This document shows, in pieces, positions 41,693 through 51,128 of a stretch of 64,000 nt of DNA; the stretch's first letter is position 1; every line of letters starts with the position of its first letter. A model generated the notes under the pieces. It was not told where the DNA came from, searched no databases, and saw only the letters and a list, made by a program, of their open reading frames with translations. Made by a program: the position numbers and the translations under genes. The stretch covers positions 124,001 to 188,000 of the forward strand of contig JBCBHO010000002.1 in NCBI GenBank assembly GCA_038525525.1. The letters run 5' to 3'. This stretch comes from Shimia_B sp038525525 (GTDB lineage Bacteria > Pseudomonadota > Alphaproteobacteria > Rhodobacterales > Rhodobacteraceae).

Positions 41693-43188
41693 CCTGGCTC
41701 CTCGCCACGCCCCTCGTCTTGCCTTTCCTGACCGCCGTGGCCGCCTTCCTCACGCGGGAGCGGTCCTCTGGCCGCTGGGTCAGCGTGGCGGGCAACTTCC
41801 TCTTTCTGATCGCCTCGTTCCTCCTTGTCGCGCGGGTGCTGCAGGACGGGATCATCGCGGGGCAGATGGGGAGCTGGCCTGCCCCCTTCGGCATCACGCT
41901 CGTGGCAGACAGGCTCTCGGCGGTCATGGTGGTCATCACCGCCATCACGGCGCTCGCGGTGGCGGTCTACGCCCTCACCGACATCAATCGCCGCAAGGAA
42001 TATCTTGGCTACCACGCGCTCTTCAACGTGCTCATCGGCGGCGTGACAGGCGCCTTCATCACCGGCGACCTCTTCAACCTCTACGTCTGGTTCGAGGTCA
42101 TGCTGATCTCTTCTTTCGGGCTGCTCATCCTCGGCGGCAAGCCCGAGCAGATCGACGGCGGCGTGCGCTATGTCATGCTCAACCTGATCTCGACCATCCT
42201 TTTCCTGAGCGGCATCGGCCTCCTTTACGGCATGACCGGCACGCTCAACATGGCCGATCTCGCCCGCATCGTGCCCACGCTCGAAAACCAGGGCCTCGTG
42301 ACGGTCATCGCGATGATGTTCCTCGTGGCGTTCGGGGTGAAGGCGGCGGTCTTCCCGCTCTTCTTCTGGCTGCCGGCGAGCTATCATACGCCCGCCTTCG
42401 CGGTCTCGGCCGTCTTCGCGGGGCTTTTGACCAAGGTCGGGGTCTACTCACTCATCCGGCTCTTCACGCTCGTCTTCAACGGGGACACCGCCTTCACCCA
42501 CGAGGTGCTCCTCTGGGTCGCGGGCTTCACCATGGTCACCGGCGTCCTCGGGGCCGCCGCGCAGAACGACATGCGCAAGATCCTGTCGTTCCACATCGTC
42601 TCGCAGATCGGCTACATGATCATGGGGCTGGCGATCCTGACCCCGCTCGCGATCGCGGGGGCGGTCTTCTACCTCGTCCACCACATCATCGTGAAGGCAA
42701 ACCTCTTTCTCATCGCGGGCGTGGCCGAGCGCACGGCGGGCTCCACCGACCTCGGCAAGATCGGCGGGCTTTACAAGACAGCCCCGCTCCTGGCCGTGCT
42801 CTTTTTCGTGCCCGCCTTCTCGCTCGCGGGCTTTCCGCCGCTCTCGGGGTTCTGGGCCAAGTACGTCCTCGTTCAGGCCGCGCTGGAAGATCAGGGCTGG
42901 GTCATCGCGGGCGTGGCGCTTCTCGTGGGGTTGCTCACGATCTTCTCGATGACGAAGATCTGGGCCGAGGCCTTCTGGAAAGCGCATCCCGAGGATCGCG
43001 ACCCGACGCTGGCGGCGCTCACGCCCACGGCGCGCGGGCATCTCCTCCTGCCCATCGGCTCGCTGGCCGCACTGACCTGCGTGATCGGGTTCTTCCCGGA
43101 GCCCTTCATTGCCTTCGCCAATGACGCATCCACCGAGCTTCTCGATCCGTCAGGCTACATCACCGCCGTTCTGGGGGCGCAGCAATGA
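41689..43188 (+). CDS. mrpD: Na+/H+ antiporter subunit MrpD
   Basis: A 499-aa NuoN/NuoM-like antiporter subunit with about 14 helices. GAFITGDLFNLYVWFEVMLI carries the conserved glutamate, AFGVKAAVFPLFFWLPASYH the conserved lysine, and VGVYSLIRLFTLVF and SFHIVSQIGYMIMG are further family marks. The ATG at 41689 overlaps the mrpC stop by four bases. Together with MrpA it forms the ion-translocating core. Confidence 0.95.
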   Translation: MTWLLATPLVLPFLTAVAAFLTRERSSGRWVSVAGNFLFLIASFLLVARVLQDGIIAGQMGSWPAPFGITLVADRLSAVMVVITAITALAVAVYALTDINRRKEYLGYHALFNVLIGGVTGAFITGDLFNLYVWFEVMLISSFGLLILGGKPEQIDGGVRYVMLNLISTILFLSGIGLLYGMTGTLNMADLARIVPTLENQGLVTVIAMMFLVAFGVKAAVFPLFFWLPASYHTPAFAVSAVFAGLLTKVGVYSLIRLFTLVFNGDTAFTHEVLLWVAGFTMVTGVLGAAAQNDMRKILSFHIVSQIGYMIMGLAILTPLAIAGAVFYLVHHIIVKANLFLIAGVAERTAGSTDLGKIGGLYKTAPLLAVLFFVPAFSLAGFPPLSGFWAKYVLVQAALEDQGWVIAGVALLVGLLTIFSMTKIWAEAFWKAHPEDRDPTLAALTPTARGHLLLPIGSLAALTCVIGFFPEPFIAFANDASTELLDPSGYITAVLGAQQ

Positions 43189-43673
43189 ACAATTTTGCCG
43201 CCAATCTCCTTTTCGCCGCCGTCTGGGCGATCTTCTCTGGCGGGTTTTCCTGGATCTCCATGACCTTCGGCTTCGTCCTCGGCTACGGTATCCTCTGGAT
43301 CCTGCAGCCGCTCACGGGCGTGAAATCGAGCTACTTCAAGCGCGTTTATTTCTGGATCAAGCTCATCGTGATGTTCTTCTACGAGCTTCTGGTGTCCTCG
43401 CTGGCCGTCATCTACGACATCATCACGCCCACGCTGCAGGCGCGGCCTGCGATCATCGACATGCCGCTCGACGTCAAATCCGACACCGGCATCCTCCTCG
43501 TCACCAACCTGATCTCGCTCACGCCCGGCACGCTCTCCATCGATGTGAGCTCGGACCGCAAGACACTGCGCATCCACGCGATGTTCGCCGATGACCCGGA
43601 CGCCGTGTGCCACGAGCTCAAATCCGGCATGGAGCGCTGGGTGATCGACGCCATGGAGGATACGCCCGCATGA
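43185..43673 (+). CDS. mrpE: Na+/H+ antiporter subunit MrpE
   Basis: A 162-aa protein with two to three N-terminal helices and a soluble C-terminal domain. FLLGY-like FVLGYGILWIL, YFKRVYFWIKLIVMFFYELL and LVTNLISLTPGTLSIDVS are family signatures (the ISLTPGT motif is diagnostic). The start overlaps the mrpD stop (ATGA). The soluble tail ends with a helix DAVCHELKSGMERWVIDAM. Confidence 0.93.
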   Translation: MNNFAANLLFAAVWAIFSGGFSWISMTFGFVLGYGILWILQPLTGVKSSYFKRVYFWIKLIVMFFYELLVSSLAVIYDIITPTLQARPAIIDMPLDVKSDTGILLVTNLISLTPGTLSIDVSSDRKTLRIHAMFADDPDAVCHELKSGMERWVIDAMEDTPA

Positions 43674-43981
43674 TGCCCGCTGCCGGATTTCTCGCCCCGG
43701 TCGTGATGATCGGCTTTGCGCTCATCTTCGCGGCCGTTGTGCTCGCGCTCTACAGGCTCATCAAGGGGCCCACCCTGCCCGACCGGGTCGTGGCACTCGA
43801 CATGATGACCATCGCCATCGTGGCCTTCTGCGGGCTCGCGGCCGTCCGTACGGGCCAGGCGGCCTTTCTCGACGTGGCGCTTGTGCTGGCGCTCGTGGGC
43901 TTCCTCGCGACGGTGGCCCTCGCACGCTTTGCGGAACGCGCGGTGGAGCGCCGCGCCGGACGGGACGACCGCGATGTCTGA
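43670..43981 (+). CDS. mrpF: Na+/H+ antiporter subunit MrpF
   Basis: A 103-aa protein with three helices. RLIKGPTLPDRVVALDMMTI is the diagnostic MrpF motif (GPxxPDRVVALD), followed by AFLDVALVLALVGFLATVALA. The start overlaps the mrpE stop, and two ATGs in tandem (43670, 43673) are both usable. Confidence 0.94.
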   Translation: MMPAAGFLAPVVMIGFALIFAAVVLALYRLIKGPTLPDRVVALDMMTIAIVAFCGLAAVRTGQAAFLDVALVLALVGFLATVALARFAERAVERRAGRDDRDV

Positions 43982-44357
43982 GACGATCGTCGCCATCCTC
44001 CTGCTCCTCGGCGGGGTCCTGTCGCTCCTCGCGGGCGTGGGGATCCTGCGGTTGCCGGACGTCTTCACGCGGATGCATGCGGCCACGAAGGTCGGCACGC
44101 TGGGCTCGGGCTTCATCATGGCCGGGGCGGCAGTCTTCTTCGGCACCTCGGACGTCATCATCCGCGCGGTGCTCATCGTCTTTTTCCTGCTGCTCACGGC
44201 CCCCATCGGGGCACACATGATCGGGCGCGCTGCGCTGCGGCTGGGCATCACGCCGTGGGGCGAGGACAAGGCGCACGCGCAGCCCGACGCCCCCACCGAG
44301 GAGAATCGGGACCTGCTCGGCCAGAATGCCCCGCGCGACCCTGGCCCGGGCACCTGA
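43974..44357 (+). CDS. mrpG: Na+/H+ antiporter subunit MrpG
   Basis: A 127-aa protein with three helices. GILRLPDVFTRMHAATKVGT is the conserved MrpG motif. The hydrophilic C-terminal tail (about 30 residues) is rich in acidic residues and proline and is longer than in many homologues. Its start lies inside the end of mrpF. It completes the seven-subunit operon and converges with cysJ nine bases downstream. Confidence 0.94.
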   Translation: MSETIVAILLLLGGVLSLLAGVGILRLPDVFTRMHAATKVGTLGSGFIMAGAAVFFGTSDVIIRAVLIVFFLLLTAPIGAHMIGRAALRLGITPWGEDKAHAQPDAPTEENRDLLGQNAPRDPGPGT

Positions 44358-44366
44358 ACCCGCGGT

Positions 44367-46100
44367 TCAGTAGACGTCGCGCTGGTAACGGCCCGCGTCG
44401 CGCAACGCGCCGAGAAACGCCTCCGCATCTTCGCCAGCCTCGCGGAGCACTTCAGCCAGCGCGGCATGGACATCCCTCGCCATCCGCGCGGCGTCGCCGC
44501 AGACGTAGAGATGCGCCCCGCGCGCGAGCCAATCCACGATCTCCGCGCCCCGCTCGCGGATACGGTCCTGCACGTAGATCTTCTCCGCCTGATCGCGGGA
44601 AAAGGCCACGTCGAACCGCGTCAGGAGCCCGTCTTTCAGCCAGCCCATGAACTCTGTCTGGTAGAGGAAATCCTGCGTGAAATGCGGGTTGCCGAAGAAG
44701 AGCCAATTCTCGCCCGTGGCCCCCGTCGCCTCGCGCTCCTGTAGGAATGCGCGAAAGGGCGCGATGCCCGTGCCCGGCCCGATCATGATCACCGGCACGT
44801 CGGCCGCCGGAAGGCGGAAGCCCTCGTTCTCCTCGACATAGATGCGTACCCGCTGCCCGGGTTCGATGCGGCACCCCAAATGGCCTGACGCACCGCCGAG
44901 ATGGTCGCGGCCATGGGCCTCGTAGGCCACGACCGCCAGCGTGAGGTGCACTTCGTCCTCCACGTCCGCCTGAGACGAGGCGATCGAATAGAGCCGGGGC
45001 TGCATCGTGCGCAGGCAGGATGTGAGCGTGGGCGCGTCGATCTCCGCCGGGTGCTCGTGGAGAATGTCATAGATCTGGCGCGGCTCGAGATAGGCGCGCA
45101 GGGCGGCCTTGTCTTCTGCGAGCGCCGCCAGCTCTGCATTGCCCGTGGCCTCGGCATAGGCGGTGACGAAGCCAGGGTAGCTCTGCGTCAGCTCGTAGTC
45201 TTCGATGAGCGCCTTGCGCAGCGCAGTGTCGGCGAGCCCGAGACGCTCCAGCACCGCGTCCACCTCCGCGGGATCATTCTCGAAGTAGACGCCGAGCGCG
45301 TCCCCGGGCTTGTATGTCAGGCCCGAGCCCTCAAGCGAAAACTCGATGTGGCGGACATCCTTCGTGGAGTCCCGACCCGTGATCTTTTGGACCGTGAGCA
45401 CCTCCGCTTCGAAGGGCGATTTCTTGGAGTAGGTCGCTTGCGACGCGACGAGGGGCACCACGTTCGGGGCGGGCGCGGCCGTCTCCATGGTGGATGCCAG
45501 CGTGTCGAGCGCTCCGGTGACCCAGGCCGCCGTATGCTCCTCGTAGTCCACGTCGAGCAGCACGCGCTCCACGGCCACGGTGGCCCCCAGCGCCACGAGA
45601 CGCTCCTCGAAATCCACGGCCGTCTGGCAGAACTGCGCGTAAGATGTGTCCCCCAGCCCCATGACGGCGATCCGGGTGCTCGCGAGCTTCGGGGCCTTCC
45701 GGGAGGCGAGGAAATCGTAGAGCTTCTGCGCGCTTTCCGGGGGCTCCCCTTCGCCGTAGGTGCTGACGACGATGGCGACATGGGTCTCGTCCTTGAGCCG
45801 CGCAGGCTTGTAGTCGGCCATGTTCACCAGCGCCGCGTTGAGCCCGCGCGCCTTCGCAGCCTCGGCCACCTCGGTGGCCACATGCTTGGCATTGCCCGTC
45901 TGCGATCCGTAAAGAACCGTGAGGGTCGCGGGTTCCGCGGCCACCGGCAGCACGGGAGACGCCCCCCTGGCCGTTGCGGCCATGTAGCCCGAGACCCAGG
46001 CCTGCTGCATCGGGTCGAGGCCTTTCACGAACGCCTCCATCGCAGTCATCTGATCGGCGCTGAGCGGGGCCATGGCACCGGGGATTTCTTTCAGAAACAT
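44367..46100 (-). CDS. cysJ: NADPH sulfite reductase flavoprotein subunit CysJ
   Basis: A 577-aa diflavin reductase carrying electrons from NADPH through FAD and FMN to the sulfite reductase hemoprotein. After a short N-terminal segment there is a flavodoxin domain (about residues 62-205; VLYGSQTGNAKHVA, STYGEGEPPESA). An FAD domain (about 230-430; RLYSIASSQADVEDEVHLTL) and an NADP domain (MIGPGTGIAPFRAFLQER) follow, with the C-terminal GRYQRDVY, nearly identical to the E. coli CysJ ending. It is the last gene of cysG-I-H-J, starting four bases after cysH. Many Rhodobacteraceae use a different reductase with small DUF genes in this operon, so a dedicated CysJ is notable. Confidence 0.92.
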   Translation of the reverse strand: MFLKEIPGAMAPLSADQMTAMEAFVKGLDPMQQAWVSGYMAATARGASPVLPVAAEPATLTVLYGSQTGNAKHVATEVAEAAKARGLNAALVNMADYKPARLKDETHVAIVVSTYGEGEPPESAQKLYDFLASRKAPKLASTRIAVMGLGDTSYAQFCQTAVDFEERLVALGATVAVERVLLDVDYEEHTAAWVTGALDTLASTMETAAPAPNVVPLVASQATYSKKSPFEAEVLTVQKITGRDSTKDVRHIEFSLEGSGLTYKPGDALGVYFENDPAEVDAVLERLGLADTALRKALIEDYELTQSYPGFVTAYAEATGNAELAALAEDKAALRAYLEPRQIYDILHEHPAEIDAPTLTSCLRTMQPRLYSIASSQADVEDEVHLTLAVVAYEAHGRDHLGGASGHLGCRIEPGQRVRIYVEENEGFRLPAADVPVIMIGPGTGIAPFRAFLQEREATGATGENWLFFGNPHFTQDFLYQTEFMGWLKDGLLTRFDVAFSRDQAEKIYVQDRIRERGAEIVDWLARGAHLYVCGDAARMARDVHAALAEVLREAGEDAEAFLGALRDAGRYQRDVY

Positions 46101-46104
46101 GAGG

Positions 46105-46833
46105 TCAGCCTTCCGGGTGCAAGCCGCATTCCCGAAGCGCGCCGCCGAAACGGGTGGCCTCCTCGGTCATGCCGTCGGTGAGGGGTCTCGTGGTGTGGCG
46201 GTCGCCGATGCTCACGTAGCCTTCCTCCCAGAGCGGGTGGTAAGGGAGCCCGTGGGCGGTCAGGTAGCGGTGCACGTCGCGCGCGGACCAGTCGACGATG
46301 GGATGGACGCGGGCGCGCCCTCCGCTCACCTCCACGATCTCGCGCTGCGCACGGCTCTTCGATTGCTGGCGGCGCACGCCGGAATACCACGTGGCCGCGC
46401 CCAGATCCTGCAGCGCGCGCTCCATGGGCTCAACCTTCGTCATCCGGTTGTAGGCCCGAAGCCCCGCCTCGCCCTTGGTCCAGAGCTCGCCGTGGCGCGC
46501 CTCCTGCCATGCCGGGCTTTCCGCCGCGCGTGTCACTGTGAGGTTGAGCGAAAGGCGCTCCGTGAGCGCATCGATGAACTGGTAGGTCTCCGCGAAGAGA
46601 TAGCCGGTATCGACGAGCACCACCGGGATATCGGGCCTCTCCCGTGTCATCAGGTGCAGCATGACCGCGGCCTGCACGCCGAAGCTCGACGAGACGACAT
46701 GGGCACCTGGCAAGGTGCCGAGGGCCCAGCGCACGCGCGCCTCCGCCGACATCGGGCGCAGGTACTCGTTCATCTCGTGGAGAATGAGCCGCTGCGATCC
46801 GGCGGAGAGCGTCAGGAGGGCGGATTGGGTCAT
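46105..46833 (-). CDS. cysH: Phosphoadenylylsulfate reductase CysH
   Basis: A 242-aa PAPS reductase, reducing 3'-phosphoadenylyl sulfate to sulfite with thioredoxin or glutaredoxin. The PP-loop-like SSSFGVQAAVMLHLM, VLVDTGYLFAETYQFID and WYSGVRRQQSKSR motifs are present. The C-terminal RECGLHPEG has the single redox cysteine of the enterobacterial type. The paired CC motifs of [4Fe-4S] APS reductases are absent, so the substrate is PAPS and not APS. The ATG at 46833 has GTGAGGATCGATCC upstream and lies 10 bp after cysI. Confidence 0.92.
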   Translation of the reverse strand: MTQSALLTLSAGSQRLILHEMNEYLRPMSAEARVRWALGTLPGAHVVSSSFGVQAAVMLHLMTRERPDIPVVLVDTGYLFAETYQFIDALTERLSLNLTVTRAAESPAWQEARHGELWTKGEAGLRAYNRMTKVEPMERALQDLGAATWYSGVRRQQSKSRAQREIVEVSGGRARVHPIVDWSARDVHRYLTAHGLPYHPLWEEGYVSIGDRHTTRPLTDGMTEEATRFGGALRECGLHPEG

Positions 46834-46843
46834 GGATCGATCC

Positions 46844-48568
46844 TCACGCGTCGAAATCCGTCTTGGAGACTTTGACCTCGGCCACGATGCCGGCGCGGAT
46901 GACGAAGTCGCCAAAGCCTTCCGTCCCGATGCGCTCGACGCTCCAGAGCCCGATGAGACGGTCGAGCTCGGCGAGGATGGTCGCGGCATCCTTGTTCTCC
47001 AGGTGCAGCTTGGGGATCCGCGTGCCCACGCGATTGCCGCCAAGGTAGAGGTTGTAGGTGCCCGGTCCCTTGCCGACGAGGCCGGCCTCGGCGAGCATCG
47101 CGCGTCCGCAGCCATTGGGGCAGCCCACCACGCGGAGCACGATTGGATCGTCCGCGAGCCCGTGGCGGGCAAGGATCGCATCCACACCGGCCACGAGCTC
47201 CGGCAGGAATCGCTCGGCCTCCGCCATGGCGAGCGGGCACGTGGGCAGCGCGACGCAGGCCATGGAATGGCGCAGCTGGGGCGTGTCGAGATCGCTCATG
47301 AGCCCGTGCTCCCGCGCGAGGGCCTCGATCTCCGCGCGATCCTCCGGGGCGACGCCCGCGATGATGAGGTTCTGGTTCGCCGTCATGCGGAAGCTCGCCA
47401 CAGGATCGCGCCGCAGATGCTCGGCGATCTTGCGGAGGCCCGTCTTCAGCTTGGCCTGCGGCAGGTCCTTGATGCGACCGGAAAGGATATAGAGCGTCAG
47501 GTGGTGCCGGCCGTCCACGCCCTCCACCCAGCCGAACCGGTCGCCACGGGAGGTGAACTCGTAGGGGCGCGAGGGGGCGAATGTCACCCCGGCCCGTTTT
47601 TCCACCTCGGCCTTGAAGGTTTCCGTCCCCACCCGGTCGAGGGTGTACTTCGTCTTCGCGTTCTTACGGTCCACGCGGTTGCCCCAGTCGCGCTGGACGC
47701 TGACGACATGCTCGGCCACCGCCAGCGTGTGCTCGAACGGGATAAAGCCGAAATCGTCGGCCTTCCGCGGATAGGTGCCCGCGTCGCCGTGGGTCATCGC
47801 GAGCCCGCCGCCCACGAGGACGTTCCACCCGATGAGCTTCCCACCCTCTGCGATGGCCACGAAGTTCAGGTCATTGGCGTGGATGTCGACCTCGTTATTC
47901 GGCGGGATCGACACCGTCGTCTTGAATTTGCGCGGCAGGTAGGTCTCGCCCAGGATCGGCTCTTCGGTCGTTTTCTGCTTTTTGCCGTCGAGCCAGATTT
48001 CCGCGTAGGCGCGGGTATTCGGCAGGAGGTGCTCGCTGATCCGTTTCGACCATTCATAGGCCTCAGCGTGGAGTTCGGATTCCACCGGGTTCGTCGTGCA
48101 AAGCACGTTGCGGTTCACGTCACCGGCGGTGGCGATCGAGTCGATACCGGCGGACGCGATCACTTTGTGCATGTCCTTGATGTGCGGCTTCAGCACCCCG
48201 TGGAACTGGAAGGTTTGCCGCGTCGTGAGGCGCACCGAGCCGTACATCGTGTGTTCTTCGGCGAAGCGCTCGATCGTCAGCCATTGCTGGGGCGTGATGA
48301 TCCCGCCCGGCATCCGCGCGCGAAGCATAACGTTGTGAAGCGGTTCGAGCTTCTGCGCCGCGCGCTCCGCGCGGAGATCGCGGTCATCCTGCTGGTACAT
48401 CCCGTGAAAGCGGATGAGCTGGAAGTTGTCGGGCGTGAAGCCGCCGGTGAGCGGGTCCTGAAGGTCCTCCGCGATGGTACCCCGCAGGTAATCCGACTGG
48501 GCCTTCATGCGCTCGTTGTCGGCGAGCGGGCCCTCGACGATCAGCGGCGTGTCCGGATTATCGCGCAT
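46844..48568 (-). CDS. cysI: Sulfite reductase hemoprotein subunit CysI
   Basis: A 574-aa siroheme/[4Fe-4S] sulfite reductase, reducing sulfite to sulfide with six electrons. RLTTRQTFQFHGVLKP and GDVNRNVLCTTNPVESE in the first repeat match E. coli CysI. The cluster ligands appear as CVALPTCPLAMAEAER and VVGCPNGCGR in the C-terminal half. The length is the same as E. coli CysI (570). AGGAGGCCAGCC precedes the ATG at 48568, which overlaps the end of cysG by 11 bases. This NADPH-type hemoprotein is expected to need CysJ, found two genes downstream. Confidence 0.93.
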   Translation of the reverse strand: MRDNPDTPLIVEGPLADNERMKAQSDYLRGTIAEDLQDPLTGGFTPDNFQLIRFHGMYQQDDRDLRAERAAQKLEPLHNVMLRARMPGGIITPQQWLTIERFAEEHTMYGSVRLTTRQTFQFHGVLKPHIKDMHKVIASAGIDSIATAGDVNRNVLCTTNPVESELHAEAYEWSKRISEHLLPNTRAYAEIWLDGKKQKTTEEPILGETYLPRKFKTTVSIPPNNEVDIHANDLNFVAIAEGGKLIGWNVLVGGGLAMTHGDAGTYPRKADDFGFIPFEHTLAVAEHVVSVQRDWGNRVDRKNAKTKYTLDRVGTETFKAEVEKRAGVTFAPSRPYEFTSRGDRFGWVEGVDGRHHLTLYILSGRIKDLPQAKLKTGLRKIAEHLRRDPVASFRMTANQNLIIAGVAPEDRAEIEALAREHGLMSDLDTPQLRHSMACVALPTCPLAMAEAERFLPELVAGVDAILARHGLADDPIVLRVVGCPNGCGRAMLAEAGLVGKGPGTYNLYLGGNRVGTRIPKLHLENKDAATILAELDRLIGLWSVERIGTEGFGDFVIRAGIVAEVKVSKTDFDA

Positions 48569-49949
48569 GGCTGGCCTCCTTCGTGGCGGCGGGCTGGGGG
48601 AGCATACGCGCAGCGGCGGCGCGGGGCGCGAGGCCCGTGAAGAGGATCGCGGGCGCCTTTGCCTCGGTATGCTCGGGCAGCTCTGCGAGGGTCGTGGCCA
48701 CGATGCGCTGATCGGCGCGCGACGCATTGAAGACGATGCTCACCGGAAGCGTGCCCGGTGCACCGTGCATCATCATCCGCCCCTGGATGAAGCGCGCGGC
48801 GTGGCGGCCCATGTAGATGGCGGCCACGGCGTCGGGCTCCGCGAGGCGCGCCCAGTCGTGATCGGCAAAGCCCTTGAGATCGTGCCCGGTGAGAAACTGG
48901 ATGGCCGAGTTGCGCCCGCGCCGCGTGAGGCTCACGCCCATGCTCGCCGCCGCCGCCACGGCGCTCGTGATGCCAGGGACAATGGCAAATGGGATATCGC
49001 GGGCAGCGAGGGCGTCGATCTCTTCGTCGAGCCGCCCGAAGATGCCGCCATCGCCGGATTTCAGCCGGACGACGCGCGCCGCGGCGCCGTGCCGGGCGAG
49101 TAGCGCGTTGATGTCGTCCTGTGCCCAAGCGGGGCCGAAGCCCTCCTTGGCCACTGAAATGATCTCGGCCTCGCGCCGGGCAAGCTCGAGGATCTCCGGT
49201 GAGACGAGGCCGTCATGGATGACGACATCTGCGTCGTGCAGCGCCTTGCGCGCCTTTAGCGTCAAAAGCTCCGGATCACCCGGGCCCGCGCCGACGAACG
49301 TCACATGGCCCTTCGCCTCCGCCTCGTTGACATGGCGGGTGAGCAGATCATGCAGCGCCGCCTCGATGGAGCCCTGCGCCGCAGCTTGCGGCCCCACGTC
49401 AAAATAGTACTCCGACCAGAAGGCCCGGCGGCGCGGCCCCTGAGGAATGATCTCGGCGGCGTCGCGGAAATGCTGGCCCGCGCGGGCGAGCGGGCCCGTG
49501 GCGGAGGGCAGCATCTCCTCCAACTCGGCCTTGATCTTGCGGGCGAGCACCGGTGCCGCGCCCTCGGTGCCCACGGCCACGGTGACCGGGTCCCGGTCGA
49601 CGATGGCGGGCGTGATGAAGTCGGAGGCTTCGAGATTGTCCACGACGAGCGTCTTGACCCCCGCGCGGCGGCCGAGCTCGGCCGTCTCGAGATCGGCCCA
49701 CTCATCGTCCTGAGCGGCATAGAGCAGCAGGGCGCCCTGTACCTCGCCGAGCGCCGGCAAGCGACCGTAGAGCGTCAGACGGCCCGCCTCGGCCCAGCTC
49801 TCCACAAGCGCCTCGGGCGCCGGTGCGAAGACATGGATCGCCGCCTCGGTCTTCATCAGGAGGCGGAGCTTCGCGGCGGCGCAGGCACCGCCGCCCACCA
49901 CCACGATGCGCGCATCCCGGGTATCGACGAAAATGGGGAAGTGGCGCAT
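48558..49949 (-). CDS. cysG: Siroheme synthase CysG
   Basis: A 463-aa trifunctional siroheme synthase. The N-terminal precorrin-2 dehydrogenase/ferrochelatase domain (about residues 1-150) starts MRHFPIFVDTRDARIVVVGG. The C-terminal uroporphyrinogen III methyltransferase domain (about 210-450) has VGAGPGDPELLTLKA, VIHDGLVSPEIL and VPGITSAVAAAA. The usual GDPFIFGR loop reads GDGGIFGR here. It supplies siroheme for CysI and is the first gene of the operon. The 171 bp upstream, before the SnoaL-like gene, should hold the promoter; I see only a weak GGGA/TCCC dyad (around 50022-50035) there. Confidence 0.93.
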   Translation of the reverse strand: MRHFPIFVDTRDARIVVVGGGACAAAKLRLLMKTEAAIHVFAPAPEALVESWAEAGRLTLYGRLPALGEVQGALLLYAAQDDEWADLETAELGRRAGVKTLVVDNLEASDFITPAIVDRDPVTVAVGTEGAAPVLARKIKAELEEMLPSATGPLARAGQHFRDAAEIIPQGPRRRAFWSEYYFDVGPQAAAQGSIEAALHDLLTRHVNEAEAKGHVTFVGAGPGDPELLTLKARKALHDADVVIHDGLVSPEILELARREAEIISVAKEGFGPAWAQDDINALLARHGAAARVVRLKSGDGGIFGRLDEEIDALAARDIPFAIVPGITSAVAAAASMGVSLTRRGRNSAIQFLTGHDLKGFADHDWARLAEPDAVAAIYMGRHAARFIQGRMMMHGAPGTLPVSIVFNASRADQRIVATTLAELPEHTEAKAPAILFTGLAPRAAAARMLPQPAATKEASHAR

Positions 49950-50120
49950 GGCGTGCTCCAAACCGCTCAGGATGCGGCTGAAAGTGGAACAATCTGACTG
50001 AAACGGAAAGCAATGCGGGCAAATTAGGGAACATCGTCCCAAATGACTGTCAGCGTGGTACGGGGGTCTTCCGGCGGTCCGCTGGCTGGAACGGCGTTCC
50101 GCGTTGCCGCCGCCTGTCCA

Positions 50121-51089
50121 TCATAGCGCGCCCGTGTGAAGCAGGATCTGCTTCCAGATGGCGGTGTCGTCCACCAGCGTCCATTCCCGGCGCAGGCGCA
50201 TCTCGTCGCCGTTGAGCGCGCCAAACTCGGCGTGACTGATCCCCATGACGTGGACCGGCGCGCCCGTCGGCCGCCCGTAGCGCCCCCAGCCCGAATGGGT
50301 CCCCGTGAGGCTCCAGCGCAGGGCAGACCGGGGCGGCATGCCGGGATCATCACGTCCGATAACGTGGTGGATCTCGAAGGCTGCATCGGGGAAGGCGCTC
50401 CGCAGCCCGAGCCAGAAGGCATCGGCGGCTGCGATGCCCACATCCTCCACTCCGCCCGGCGTCGCGATCCAGCAGGCGCGGTCGTAGCGGTCGCGGATCA
50501 CGGCGAGGTTCCCCGCCATGATCTCGGTCAGAAGGCCTGCATGGTCCGCGCCGAGGGGGTCGTCGTTGCCTGTCCCGGCATAGGGCCCCACGACGTCGCG
50601 CGCGGGCGTAAAGGGCGGCACGCAGCTTTCCGGCCCCCCCTCCTGCGCAATGAGCTGGCGGGCATAATCCACTGCCGACAGTCCGAGCTGCGTGGCGATG
50701 GCGCCCTGGTCCCGCACGAGCCATTCATCGTCGATCTGGCCGTCGGCGCGCAGGTGGCAATCGGCGAGGATCCGGTAGCGGAGCTGCCGCCCCGTGGGCG
50801 CGCCATAGGCCCCTTCCCGCGCGTGGGTGGCCGTGCAGACCAGCCTGTGGGACGAAAGCGCGGCCCCGTGCGGAGCATCGCACCAGATGACGTCCTCGCC
50901 GTAGAGTTGCCGGTCCGGAAATTCGTGGAGCGTGGCGAGCGTCGCCGCGATGACGCCCTGGTTGCCCACAACGATGGAGGCCGGAGAGCGCACCACGATA
51001 TCCGGCGCGTAGTGGCGCGTGAGCGTGGCCACGCCACGGTCCTCCCAGATCTCCCTGGTGACGGCGAGGATGGTGGCGGGGACGTCCAT
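50121..51089 (-). CDS. Tandem SnoaL/NTF2-like protein, function unknown
   Basis: A 322-aa protein that appears to contain two SnoaL-like (NTF2-fold) domains, about residues 5-140 and 170-318. Each has the family pattern of an early Asp/Arg region followed by a GxWGR- or GRQLRYR-like strand and an EWxVxD segment (DDEWLVRDQGAI, RREWTLVDDTAIW). Such folds include polyketide cyclases, ester cyclases and isomerases; no active site can be assigned. There is no signal peptide. It starts 39 bp after urtE on the same strand and is probably the sixth gene of the urea transporter operon, which would hint at a role in small-molecule nitrogen metabolism. Confidence 0.7.
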   Translation of the reverse strand: MDVPATILAVTREIWEDRGVATLTRHYAPDIVVRSPASIVVGNQGVIAATLATLHEFPDRQLYGEDVIWCDAPHGAALSSHRLVCTATHAREGAYGAPTGRQLRYRILADCHLRADGQIDDEWLVRDQGAIATQLGLSAVDYARQLIAQEGGPESCVPPFTPARDVVGPYAGTGNDDPLGADHAGLLTEIMAGNLAVIRDRYDRACWIATPGGVEDVGIAAADAFWLGLRSAFPDAAFEIHHVIGRDDPGMPPRSALRWSLTGTHSGWGRYGRPTGAPVHVMGISHAEFGALNGDEMRLRREWTLVDDTAIWKQILLHTGAL

Positions 51090-51128
51090 GGGCGCACGTT
51101 CTTCCGCGCGCGCCCAGGTGTAAAGCTG

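Noticed and set aside
46844..48568. Assimilatory nitrite reductase instead of sulfite reductase
   Set aside because: Neighbours are cysG, cysH and cysJ, and GDVNRNVLCTTNP and the CVALPTCPLAMAEAER cluster motif follow CysI; no nitrate genes are nearby.
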